Source: an uncultured Bacilli bacterium
Lineage (GTDB): Bacteria > Bacillota_I > Bacilli_A > RF39 > UBA660
Direction: 5' to 3'
NCBI GenBank assembly: GCA_934168205.1
Contig: CAKPMX010000002.1
Span: 248,001-312,000 of the forward strand
Length of the DNA: 64,000 nucleotides
Shown here piece after piece: positions 19,475 to 26,336 of the stretch. Both the position numbers and the translations under genes were made by a program. The notes below the pieces were generated by a model. That model was not told where the DNA came from. It did no database searches and saw only the letters and a program-made list of their open reading frames with translations. Each line of letters starts with the position of its first letter. Position 1 is the stretch's first letter.

Positions 19475-19513
19475 TTATCTGTTTTGATAATAACTTTTGG
19501 TTGTTCTGGACAT
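19475..19513 (-). CDS. Possible 12-codon leader peptide
   Basis: Behind the promoter at 19536 a short frame MSRTTKSYYQNR begins three bases after GGAG. It ends 11 bases before the GTG of the transglutaminase-like gene, which itself has no ribosome site. Translation of this peptide might feed ribosomes into the main gene. The short spacing and tiny size make this tentative. Confidence 0.25.
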   Translation of the reverse strand: MSRTTKSYYQNR

Positions 19514-19535
19514 TATCTCCAAAAAATTGTATTTT

Positions 19536-19563
19536 ATTATATCAACTTTTTATAAATAGTCAA
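19536..19563 (-). promoter_or_regulatory. SigA-type promoter of the transglutaminase-like/HelD genes
   Basis: The minus strand shows -35 TTGACT (19558-19563), a 16-base spacer and a perfect -10 TATAAT (19536-19541). It lies inside the island, so both island units bring their own promoters. Confidence 0.75.
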
Positions 19564-19654
19564 GTTTAAATAAATAAGTTTCAACAGCATAGTAAAAAAT
19601 TAGTATTTCAAATTGAATTTTTTTAATTTGAAACCGAATTAAACATGGCGTTAA

Positions 19655-19739
19655 ATATTTCAACATTTTTTTCAATCTCTATATATATGATACTGAGTAA
19701 ATTTAAAAGTCATAAAAAAACTCGAAAAAATTCGAGTTA
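19655..19739. repeat. 85-base direct repeat, copy B (right island boundary)
   Basis: 84 of 85 bases equal copy A at 10754-10838. Its right end coincides with the stop codon TAA of the neighbouring gene (19737-19739). Where the promoter's -10 would fall, the sequence reads AACGCC, so the promoter half is dead here. Confidence 0.93.
19713..19738 (-). terminator. Terminator of the acidic membrane protein gene
   Basis: The same AACUCGAA/UUCGAGUU hairpin as at 10812, followed by UUUUUUU on the minus strand, and overlapping the stop codon of the gene at 19737. Confidence 0.85.
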
Positions 19740-20843
19740 ATCTAAATGTTTTTGTAATTCTCTTAATGTCATTAAGAATTCATTTGTCTTCTTAATCTCT
19801 TCATCAAGTTTTTCATAATTAGCTGTATTTTCCAATTCAATATCGGTTTTACTAGGTTCTTTTTCAATACCATATATTGGTGAAATAATTGGTGATGGCT
19901 TATATTTAACATTTTCTTGATAAACTGGTCGTTTAGGTTCTTCAACTTTTACATTAATAAAGTCATCTATAACTAATTGTTCTTCTTTAACAGGTTCTTC
20001 AATATTTTCAATTAATACTGGTTCTTCGTATGTTTCTTCTGTTTCTATTGCATTAACTACTTCGTTAGCTTCTTTAAATTTCTTTTCAAGATCAGCTAAA
20101 CTAATAGGTTCATTTCCTTCATCTTCGTATTGAGTTATTTCATTAGACTCATACATTTCTTTACTCTTTTTAATTAATTCATCTAAACTAATAATTGCAT
20201 CACGTTCTTGAGCTTCTTCATAACTTGTTAAGTCAATGTTTTTAGTTTCTTCTTCAGCCTTTTCAAGTTCTTCTGTTAAACGTCTTAACTCTTCTTGAGC
20301 TTCTTCTTTATTTGGTTCAATAGCAGTATAAGTTATTTCTTCTTTTTGTTCTGGTTCTTCTAATGTTTCTAATACTACTACTGGCTCTTCTTTTGTAGCT
20401 TCAATGATTTCTGCATCATTATTTTCTACAATATTATTTATTTCACTTGTTTTTTGGCTTACATCTTCTATTTTTTCTACTTCTTTTACTTCATCAACTG
20501 CTACTACTTTTTCTGGTTCTTGTTCAATTTCAACTGCCACAGGTTCAACTTTTTCTGGAACAACTGGTTCTATAGTTACTGGTTCTTCTACAAGAACAGG
20601 TTCAACATAAGTTACAGGTTCTATAGTTTCTACAGCTTCAAGATTACTTGGTTCTTCCTTTTGTAATTCTACATTTATATCTTCAACCAGTTTATTTAAT
20701 TCTCTGGTATTTTGTTTTTGTTTTCTTTTATAATAACTCTTGTCAATTAAGTATATAATGAAGTATAAAAAACAGGCAACGCCAGCAACAATATAAACAA
20801 TTATTATCTCTTTTGAAGTTAATAAATTAATTAAATCCGTCAT
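19737..20843 (-). CDS. Membrane-anchored acidic low-complexity protein
   Basis: About 368 residues. One membrane helix near the N-terminus (EIIIVYIVAGVACFLYFIIYLI) is followed by a basic stop-transfer patch, KSYYKRKQKQ. A long, very acidic Glu/Val/Pro-rich region comes next, with degenerate VEEPVxIEPV repeats between residues 80 and 140 and more Glu-rich stretches to 300. A short helical tail ends the protein. The layout resembles cell-division or envelope scaffold proteins, but there is no recognisable domain. I chose the ATG at 20843 because AGAGGTGG lies eight bases before it; the upstream GTG overlaps that site. It is monocistronic and adjoins the island boundary. Confidence 0.75.
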   Translation of the reverse strand: MTDLINLLTSKEIIIVYIVAGVACFLYFIIYLIDKSYYKRKQKQNTRELNKLVEDINVELQKEEPSNLEAVETIEPVTYVEPVLVEEPVTIEPVVPEKVEPVAVEIEQEPEKVVAVDEVKEVEKIEDVSQKTSEINNIVENNDAEIIEATKEEPVVVLETLEEPEQKEEITYTAIEPNKEEAQEELRRLTEELEKAEEETKNIDLTSYEEAQERDAIISLDELIKKSKEMYESNEITQYEDEGNEPISLADLEKKFKEANEVVNAIETEETYEEPVLIENIEEPVKEEQLVIDDFINVKVEEPKRPVYQENVKYKPSPIISPIYGIEKEPSKTDIELENTANYEKLDEEIKKTNEFLMTLRELQKHLD

Positions 20844-21027
20844 TACGTCCACCTCTTAAAATAAGAATATCACATGTCATATTCAATGAAAAGATATCTT
20901 TAATTATTTGTAAAAAATTTTACAAAGCCTTTTACAACTTTTTACATTTGTTCGATTTACATCTTTTTACGTTTTTCACATTTATTCTTCTATAGTTATT
21001 TTAACATATTTTTAGTGATAAAAGCAT

Positions 21028-21033
21028 TATATT
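21028..21033 (+). promoter_or_regulatory. Possible -10 box of the flippase gene
   Basis: TATATT lies about 25 bases before the plus-strand start at 21058. No convincing -35 is visible. The transcript would have a leader of under 20 bases without a ribosome site. Confidence 0.3.
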
Positions 21034-21057
21034 TTTAATTTTTTCATATAACTTACT

Positions 21058-22353
21058 ATGAAAGAAAAATTTATTAAATCAACTATCATTCTTTTACTTG
21101 GTGGATTCTTAACAAAAGTACTAGGTATGACTATTAAAATTATTATGAGTAGACTCATTGGTACTGAAGGATTAGGACTTTATATGTTAATACTACCAAC
21201 CTTCTCTCTTTTCATTGGAATAAGTCAATTAGGAATGCCTGTTGCTTTAGCGAAACTTATTGCGGAAGAAAAACGTAATAACAAGAGACTCTTTTTTTCG
21301 GTTGTACCAGTGATTATTCTTTCAAATGTCCTTTTAATAATATTGATTTTTTTACTAGCACCGGTTCTTTCTAATAACTTATTACATAATAATGATACCT
21401 ATTATGGTATTATGGCTATTGCTTTAGTTATTCCTTTTACAAGTATATCTAGTATTTGTAGGAGTTATTTTTTTGGTAAAGAGCGCATGGGTCCACATGT
21501 TATTTCGAACTTAGTTGAAGATGTTGTTAGACTTGGATTAATGATTATTGGCATTCCTTTTGTTATAGATAAAGGATTAAAGTACGCTGTTTGTTATATC
21601 ATTCTTTCTAATATTATTAGTGAAGCAGCATCTATTATTATATTGTTCTTATTTTTGCCAAAAAAACTTGTTATCAAAAGGAATGATTTAAAGCCAGATA
21701 AAAGTTATATTTCGGAGTGTTTATCTATTGGAATACCTAATACTACGGGAAGATTAATTGGTAGTTTTGGATATTTTTTGGAGCCAATTATTCTTAGTTT
21801 AGTATTATTAAGCGTTGGATATGATAATAGTTTTATTACAAGAGAATATGGTATTTTATCAGGATATGTAATGCCTTTAGTACTACTTCCATCTTTCTTT
21901 ACACTAGCTATATCGCAAGCTCTTTTACCAGTTGTTTCTAGGGAGTATTCTAATGGAATGATTAAAAGTGTGCAGAAAAAGATAAGATTAGCTGTTTTCT
22001 TTTCATTAGTTATTGGTATTCCAGCTACTATTTTATTTGTTATTAAACCAGGATTTTTCTTAAGATTAATTTATCATACTAGTGAAGGAATTAGTTATAT
22101 GAGAATAATCGCTCCAGTTTGTCTTTTACAATATATTCAAGCTCCTTTATCATCGGCATTAGACGCAATGGGTAAAAGTCGTGACGCAATGATAGGAACT
22201 ACTCTTGGTATGATAGTTAGAACTAGTTTATTATTTATACTTTCATATTTAAAAATTGGTTGCTATGGACTTATTATTGCAATAAGTATTAATGTAGTTA
22301 TTGTGACAATATATGATTTATGTCGAGTAAGATTCCATTTAAAAAAGGCTTAA
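21058..22353 (+). CDS. SpoVB/MurJ-type lipid-linked oligosaccharide flippase
   Basis: Polytopic membrane protein of 431 residues in the MOP exporter superfamily, polysaccharide-transport branch. The beginning, FLTKVLGMTIKIIMSRLIGTE, followed by GLGLYMLILPTFSLFIGISQ and LGMPVALAKLIAEE, is the classic start of SpoVB-like proteins, which move lipid-linked wall or glycan intermediates across the membrane. About 12 hydrophobic segments can be counted. It is one of the few plus-strand genes, divergent from the acidic protein and convergent with HelD. No ribosome site precedes the ATG. SpoVB-like proteins also occur in non-sporulating Bacilli. The island glycosyltransferases 6-10 kb away make a glycan substrate possible. 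Confidence 0.85.
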   Translation: MKEKFIKSTIILLLGGFLTKVLGMTIKIIMSRLIGTEGLGLYMLILPTFSLFIGISQLGMPVALAKLIAEEKRNNKRLFFSVVPVIILSNVLLIILIFLLAPVLSNNLLHNNDTYYGIMAIALVIPFTSISSICRSYFFGKERMGPHVISNLVEDVVRLGLMIIGIPFVIDKGLKYAVCYIILSNIISEAASIIILFLFLPKKLVIKRNDLKPDKSYISECLSIGIPNTTGRLIGSFGYFLEPIILSLVLLSVGYDNSFITREYGILSGYVMPLVLLPSFFTLAISQALLPVVSREYSNGMIKSVQKKIRLAVFFSLVIGIPATILFVIKPGFFLRLIYHTSEGISYMRIIAPVCLLQYIQAPLSSALDAMGKSRDAMIGTTLGMIVRTSLLFILSYLKIGCYGLIIAISINVVIVTIYDLCRVRFHLKKA

Positions 22354-22358
22354 CGCCT

Positions 22359-24389
22359 TTAGTTATAAATATATAATTCATGTTGACATCTAGTACAAGC
22401 AACGTATAGTAGATTTCTTTCATTTTTTCGATATGAATTATTACGATCGTTATAAATTATGACACTGTCAAACTCTAATCCTTTCGCAATATATGCTGGT
22501 ATAACGATTAGGTCTTTTTTGAACTTTTTAGTATTGGCATCTACTAAGGAAATACTAATATTATCTTTTAATTTGTCATATAGTTCTTCGGCTTCTTTAT
22601 AATCTTTAGTAATTATGGCAGTACTTTTATATTCTTTTTGTAAGGTGTTTATGTCAGATAGTAAGCTTTCTTTTAGATTAGTGATATTTTTTCTAAATAT
22701 TACTGGTTTATTATTGTCTTTACGAATAGCATTGACATGTTTTAAATTAAGAATTTTATTTGTGTACTCAATTATTTCTGGTGAAGAGCGATATGTTTTT
22801 AATAGTTCTAGGTATTTTGTATCGCCAGAGAAAATTGGACTTAGGTCTTCTAAAGAGTTATAGCTATAATATGGATTAATATTTTGATTTATGTCTCCAA
22901 GAATTGTAAAATCAGCTTTTCTAAATATTTTACTGATAATTATGTATTGAAGCCGATTATAATCTTGAGCTTCATCTATAACTACTTGTTTGATATTACA
23001 TTCGTATGGGAAACCTTGCAAAGTACCTTTTATATAGGAGAATAATAAAGCATCTTCGTAGTTGATAATGTTTCTTTTTATGAATTCATTTATTTCTCGT
23101 TCTGTTAAGACTGCTTTACAGAAAGGGCTAGTCCAAAAGCCTGCATAAATTTTCTTGTAATCTTTTTCAAAGTTAGAATTTTCTTTTAGTAATCTACCAA
23201 AGGTTTTAGCTTTTTTATTACTACCTTTGTAAAAGTTAGCAGATAATTTTTTAGCCATTTCGTCTAATCTTTCAAATAATGGAAGACGATTATATTTATA
23301 AGTTAACATTTCATTTAGTTCTTCTTTTAATACAACATTAAATTCATTTTCAATTATGTCTCCAGTGAATTTATATTTGGAAATGTAGTCTTTTAAATAA
23401 GCATCTAAGTCAGATATTATTTCATCGCTTTGTTTATATTTTACTAAATCTGGATTTGTTTCACTGTAAGTATAATATCTTGATACAAAGTCGGAGAATG
23501 TTTCAACATTTTTATATTCGGTTATAAAGTATGATAAGTAATCATTAAACGTTGTTTGAAGGGTATTGTCTTCTCCTAAGGATGGTAGGACATCTGAAAT
23601 GTATTCTGTAAAGACATTGTTTGGTGAAAAGATTAAGATGTTGTTGCTGCTAAGGGCTTTTAGACGATATAGTAAGAAGGCAATTCTATGTAGAGCAACG
23701 GTTGTTTTACCTGAGCCAGCTATTCCTTGGACTATTAGGTTATTGTCTTCTAAGTTTCTGATTACTCTGTTTTGTTCTTGTTGGATTGTATTAACAACGT
23801 TTTTCATTTTATCGCTTGACTCTGTTGCGAGTACTTCTTGTAAAACTTCGTCATCAATGTTTAAAGAATTATCAAATACTCCTACTAATTTATTTTTTTC
23901 TATTTTGTATTGTCTTTTCCTTTTTAGTTCTCCTTCATATATGCCACCTGGCGCTTTATAACTACAAGGTCCTATTTCGTAGTCATAGAATAAGCTACAA
24001 ACTGGACTACGCCAGTCGTATAAGATATTGTTTAGGTCATCATCTTTTAAGTATGTTAGAGAAATGTAAATATTATGAATTTTATTTTCATCATCTTTAA
24101 ATACTATTGATGCAAAGTATGGCTTATTTTTTATTTGACAAAGTTTTTTGAAATAAGCTTGTTTTTGTAAGGCTTTTTCAGCTTCGTGTGCGGTTGCGGC
24201 CATTACTTGTTGTATTTCAGCATCATCGAAACTGGTCGAATCTTCCCACATCATCTTTTTGAATTCTTTTAGATTTTCCTCATCGACATATACATCTTTT
24301 CCTAATGAAGACAGTCTATCACCCAGTAATTTTTGGACCTTTTTTAAGATTTTTTGTTCCGTTTTAAACTCTTGCTCGCTAATTGCCAT
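22359..24389 (-). CDS. HelD-like RNA polymerase-recycling motor ATPase (second copy)
   Basis: 676 residues of the same UvrD-like family as the gene at 15918, but clearly diverged. The N-terminal coiled-coil arm is followed by ILYDWRSPVCSLFYD near 125. Walker A is VQGIAGSGKTTVALHRIAFL near 220. Walker B is VVIDEAQDYNRLQY, and the last motif is NLLYVACTRCQHELYIYN at the very end. The start follows AGAAGGAGGTACTAA. It is a single-gene unit with its own promoter, converging on the flippase gene with only five bases between the stops. As the copy outside the island, it is probably the resident HelD. Confidence 0.88.
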   Translation of the reverse strand: MAISEQEFKTEQKILKKVQKLLGDRLSSLGKDVYVDEENLKEFKKMMWEDSTSFDDAEIQQVMAATAHEAEKALQKQAYFKKLCQIKNKPYFASIVFKDDENKIHNIYISLTYLKDDDLNNILYDWRSPVCSLFYDYEIGPCSYKAPGGIYEGELKRKRQYKIEKNKLVGVFDNSLNIDDEVLQEVLATESSDKMKNVVNTIQQEQNRVIRNLEDNNLIVQGIAGSGKTTVALHRIAFLLYRLKALSSNNILIFSPNNVFTEYISDVLPSLGEDNTLQTTFNDYLSYFITEYKNVETFSDFVSRYYTYSETNPDLVKYKQSDEIISDLDAYLKDYISKYKFTGDIIENEFNVVLKEELNEMLTYKYNRLPLFERLDEMAKKLSANFYKGSNKKAKTFGRLLKENSNFEKDYKKIYAGFWTSPFCKAVLTEREINEFIKRNIINYEDALLFSYIKGTLQGFPYECNIKQVVIDEAQDYNRLQYIIISKIFRKADFTILGDINQNINPYYSYNSLEDLSPIFSGDTKYLELLKTYRSSPEIIEYTNKILNLKHVNAIRKDNNKPVIFRKNITNLKESLLSDINTLQKEYKSTAIITKDYKEAEELYDKLKDNISISLVDANTKKFKKDLIVIPAYIAKGLEFDSVIIYNDRNNSYRKNERNLLYVACTRCQHELYIYN

Positions 24390-24462
24390 TTAGTACCTCC
24401 TTCTTAATTTATTCTTTAAAAACTAAAATACCACATTTATTCATGTAGTCACAATTATAAAT

Positions 24463-24491
24463 ATAATATTTTCGCCAAACGTCTCTATCAA
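24463..24491 (-). promoter_or_regulatory. SigA-type promoter of the second HelD gene
   Basis: The minus strand shows -35 TTGATA (24486-24491), a 17-base spacer and -10 TATTAT (24463-24468). A long leader of about 65 bases leads to the start codon. Confidence 0.6.
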
Positions 24492-24520
24492 TATATCATA
24501 AGTTTATTTTCAAAGCAAGA

Positions 24521-24542
24521 AAAAAAGAGAAATATTTCTCTT
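24521..24542 (-). terminator. Terminator of the gene at 24548
   Basis: AAGAGAAAUAUUUCUCUU, a near-perfect hairpin, followed by UUUUUUC on the minus strand, six bases after the stop. Confidence 0.85.
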
Positions 24543-24547
24543 AAAAA

Positions 24548-25051
24548 TTATTTAGTTCCTTTGCCTATGGAATCATCTCTTTTTATATAAGTTTTTGGTG
24601 AACTTTCACTTACCTTTTCTTTCCCATTTAAGAATCTAGCAACAAACGCATCTACACCTTTTTTTAAGTCTTCTTCTGTATCAAAGGCCCTAGTACAGTC
24701 AGTCTTTGGTATAATATAAGACTTTCCATTAGGTGATGTATAATTAATCACTTTACTTTCTGGATACTTTTCTAAAAATTCTTCTGCTTCATAATCGAAA
24801 TTGAAGTTAAGTGTCATATCAGCAGGTTCAACTTTACCTACTATATATCTAATTGTTTTAATTGTTGTCTTTTCTTCTAAATCAGCATTCAAATATGGTA
24901 TTTCTTGATTTAGACTTACTATAACTGGTGACTCTTTTACAGGATATTTATAATCTTCTAATGAATCTACTATATCACAATAAGTTACTAATTGTGGACA
25001 ACTGGCATGACAGTGATAGTAGATTGTTAGTGTCTTCTGTTTTTCTTTCAT
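24548..25051 (-). CDS. Unknown protein, paralogue of the gene at 25816
   Basis: 167 residues, soluble, no recognised domain. It shares an ordered set of motifs with the protein at 25816: LTIYYHC near the start, KYPV..SPVIVSLNQE, PYLNADLEE, TIKTIRYIVGK, SPNGKSYIIPK, AFDTEEDLKKGVDAF and ARFLN. The conserved YYHC/CP and the GVDxFxARFLN end suggest a defined fold rather than low complexity. The ATG at 25051 is preceded by AGGAGGAAAATTAAC; the longer frame would start upstream of this site. It has its own promoter and terminator. The pair flanks a CYTH gene, which hints at a shared role in (poly)phosphate or nucleotide handling, but that is inference. Confidence 0.7.
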   Translation of the reverse strand: MKEKQKTLTIYYHCHASCPQLVTYCDIVDSLEDYKYPVKESPVIVSLNQEIPYLNADLEEKTTIKTIRYIVGKVEPADMTLNFNFDYEAEEFLEKYPESKVINYTSPNGKSYIIPKTDCTRAFDTEEDLKKGVDAFVARFLNGKEKVSESSPKTYIKRDDSIGKGTK

Positions 25052-25103
25052 GTTAATTTTCCTCCTATTAATAATTATATTCATTTGTTAAGGCTATAAA
25101 TTT

Positions 25104-25132
25104 CTTATACCATAAGTTTTTGTTTTTAGCAA
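25104..25132 (-). promoter_or_regulatory. Promoter of the gene at 24548
   Basis: The minus strand shows -35 TTGCTA (25127-25132), a 17-base spacer and -10 TATAAG (25104-25109) with an extended TGG in front. The -35 abuts the terminator of the preceding gene. Confidence 0.6.
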
Positions 25133-25156
25133 GAAAAAAGGGATATATTTCCCTTT
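25133..25156 (-). terminator. Terminator of the CYTH operon
   Basis: AAAGGGA/UCCCUUU hairpin followed by UUUUC on the minus strand, beginning within the stop codon of the CYTH gene. Confidence 0.8.
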
Positions 25157-25793
25157 AAAATTCAGTTTCAATACTAGGCATGTCTTTATCAAAAGTAACG
25201 ATGTTATAAACTTCTTTTCCTTGTTCTTTACATATTTCACTATATTTATCGTCCCAGGACAATTGATACGCATCGTTTAGATTTAAATTCAGTTTTTCTA
25301 GCCAGTAATTGATTATTTCTTTGGCTTTATCTGTATGAGTTTTATCTTCTATTTCTAGGGCTATTCCAAATGGATATTCATCTACTACAATTTCTATTTC
25401 TTTATTTGAGTATACACTTCGATATCTTCCATAACTTTCTACTAAATCTAGATGAATTACATTTTGTAGTAAATGTATTAAATTATCATATTCACTTGGA
25501 TCTATACTTACCTCTACTTCTTCTTCAGTATGAATTAATTCTTTTGCTGTACTTGGTAATCTTCTTTTCCAAGTAATCATACATTTAGAAACCTCAGAGG
25601 AAGATGTTTTTCTCACTCTAAATCTACCATCTATTTCCTTACTATAGAAGTTGTATTCTTTCATTGGATGATTATATTGATCTGTCTTTTCATAAAATGT
25701 GCCTTGATATTTTAATTCAGTAAAAGTATTTAATTTGTTTAGAATTTTGTCTTTACTGTTTTTAGAAAAATAATATCTAATTTCTATTTCCAT
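25155..25793 (-). CDS. CYTH domain protein (triphosphatase / class IV cyclase-like)
   Basis: 212 residues. CYTH proteins form an eight-stranded tunnel that binds triphosphates (inorganic triphosphate, thiamine triphosphate, or ATP in class IV cyclases). Visible signs are the N-terminal MEIEIRYYF, the ExExR-like metal and phosphate motif, GRFRVRKTSS, CMITWKRRLP, EEEVEVSID, RYRSVYSNKEIEIVVDEYPFGIALEIE in the second half, and a helical tail. The ATG at 25793 follows AGAGGCAAAA; the open frame extends further upstream but into the previous gene. It is third in an operon after the phosphohexomutase and a gene of the unknown pair. Substrate cannot be told. Confidence 0.8.
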   Translation of the reverse strand: MEIEIRYYFSKNSKDKILNKLNTFTELKYQGTFYEKTDQYNHPMKEYNFYSKEIDGRFRVRKTSSSEVSKCMITWKRRLPSTAKELIHTEEEVEVSIDPSEYDNLIHLLQNVIHLDLVESYGRYRSVYSNKEIEIVVDEYPFGIALEIEDKTHTDKAKEIINYWLEKLNLNLNDAYQLSWDDKYSEICKEQGKEVYNIVTFDKDMPSIETEF

Positions 25794-25815
25794 TTTTGCC
25801 TCTTTTTGTTGTATA

Positions 25816-26322
25816 TTATTTTGTATATACCTTTGGTAGGTCTTTAATATCTTGTTTTCTTGATATGCTATCATTTCCTTTTGTATCTTTTAAATTTAAG
25901 AATCTAGCAATAAATCTATCTACTCCAGCTTGTAATTCTTCTTTTGTTTCAAAGGCTTTAACATAATTACTTTTAGGTTCTGTGTAAACTTTACCTGATG
26001 GTGTTTTATAGGTAATCATTGTACCATCGTAACAGCTTTCATAAAAATCAATTGGGTTTAGGACTTTATAAATATCTGGATGAGTAATGACACGTTCGGC
26101 ATCTTCTTCTTTTCCTAAAAAATATTTTATGGTTTTTGTTGCGACATGTTCTTTTAATTCGGCGTCTAAGTAAGATACTTTTTGACGAAAAGTCACAATA
26201 ACTGGCGTTGTTGATGGATACTCATAATCTTTTTCTGAAGATACTTGGTCAAATGATGAGATTATTTGAGGATACTCTTCATTACAATGATAGTAGACAG
26301 TTAAATTTTCATTTCTTCTCAT
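25816..26322 (-). CDS. Unknown protein, paralogue of the gene at 24548
   Basis: 168 residues, soluble, no signal peptide. Motifs shared with the protein at 24548: LTVYYHC, YEYPSTTPVIVTFRQK, SYLDAELKE, TKTIKYFLGKEE, TPSGKVYTEPK, AFETKEELQAGVDRFIARFLN. The first Cys is common to both, while the second (CP in the paralogue) is YP here. The C-terminal 25 residues are unrelated. The start follows AAGGAAAAACATT. It lies 14 bases after the phosphohexomutase and 22 before the CYTH gene, so the three are probably one transcript. Family not recognised. Confidence 0.75.
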   Translation of the reverse strand: MRRNENLTVYYHCNEEYPQIISSFDQVSSEKDYEYPSTTPVIVTFRQKVSYLDAELKEHVATKTIKYFLGKEEDAERVITHPDIYKVLNPIDFYESCYDGTMITYKTPSGKVYTEPKSNYVKAFETKEELQAGVDRFIARFLNLKDTKGNDSISRKQDIKDLPKVYTK

Positions 26323-26336
26323 AATGTTTTTCCTTT

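Larger units (their letters stand above)
10754..19739. mobile_element. Putative genomic island bounded by 85-base direct repeats
   Basis: The two repeats enclose bases 10839-19653 with six genes: GT2, phosphatase-GT fusion, GT4, histidine phosphatase, HelD-like ATPase and a transglutaminase-like protein. Outside the repeats, the gene at 19737 and the operon at 10719 would be neighbours if the island were removed, with one repeat forming their shared terminator and promoter. There is no integrase, transposase or relaxase inside, so how it arrived is unknown: homologous recombination, or excision and insertion by an enzyme encoded elsewhere, are both possible. Confidence 0.6.

Noticed and set aside
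10839..19653. Search for an integrase, transposase, toxin-antitoxin or phage gene in the island
   Set aside because: None of the frames shows such motifs; the mode of entry is left open.
20404..20666. Repetitive plus-strand frames opposite the acidic membrane protein
   Set aside because: They are Thr/Ser/Gly and Phe/Tyr runs produced by reading the Glu/Val/Pro codons backward, not genes.
23566..23961. 131-residue plus-strand open frame opposite the second HelD gene
   Set aside because: It is the mirror of a well-supported HelD gene; composition is Leu/Ser-rich and it has no ribosome site or promoter.
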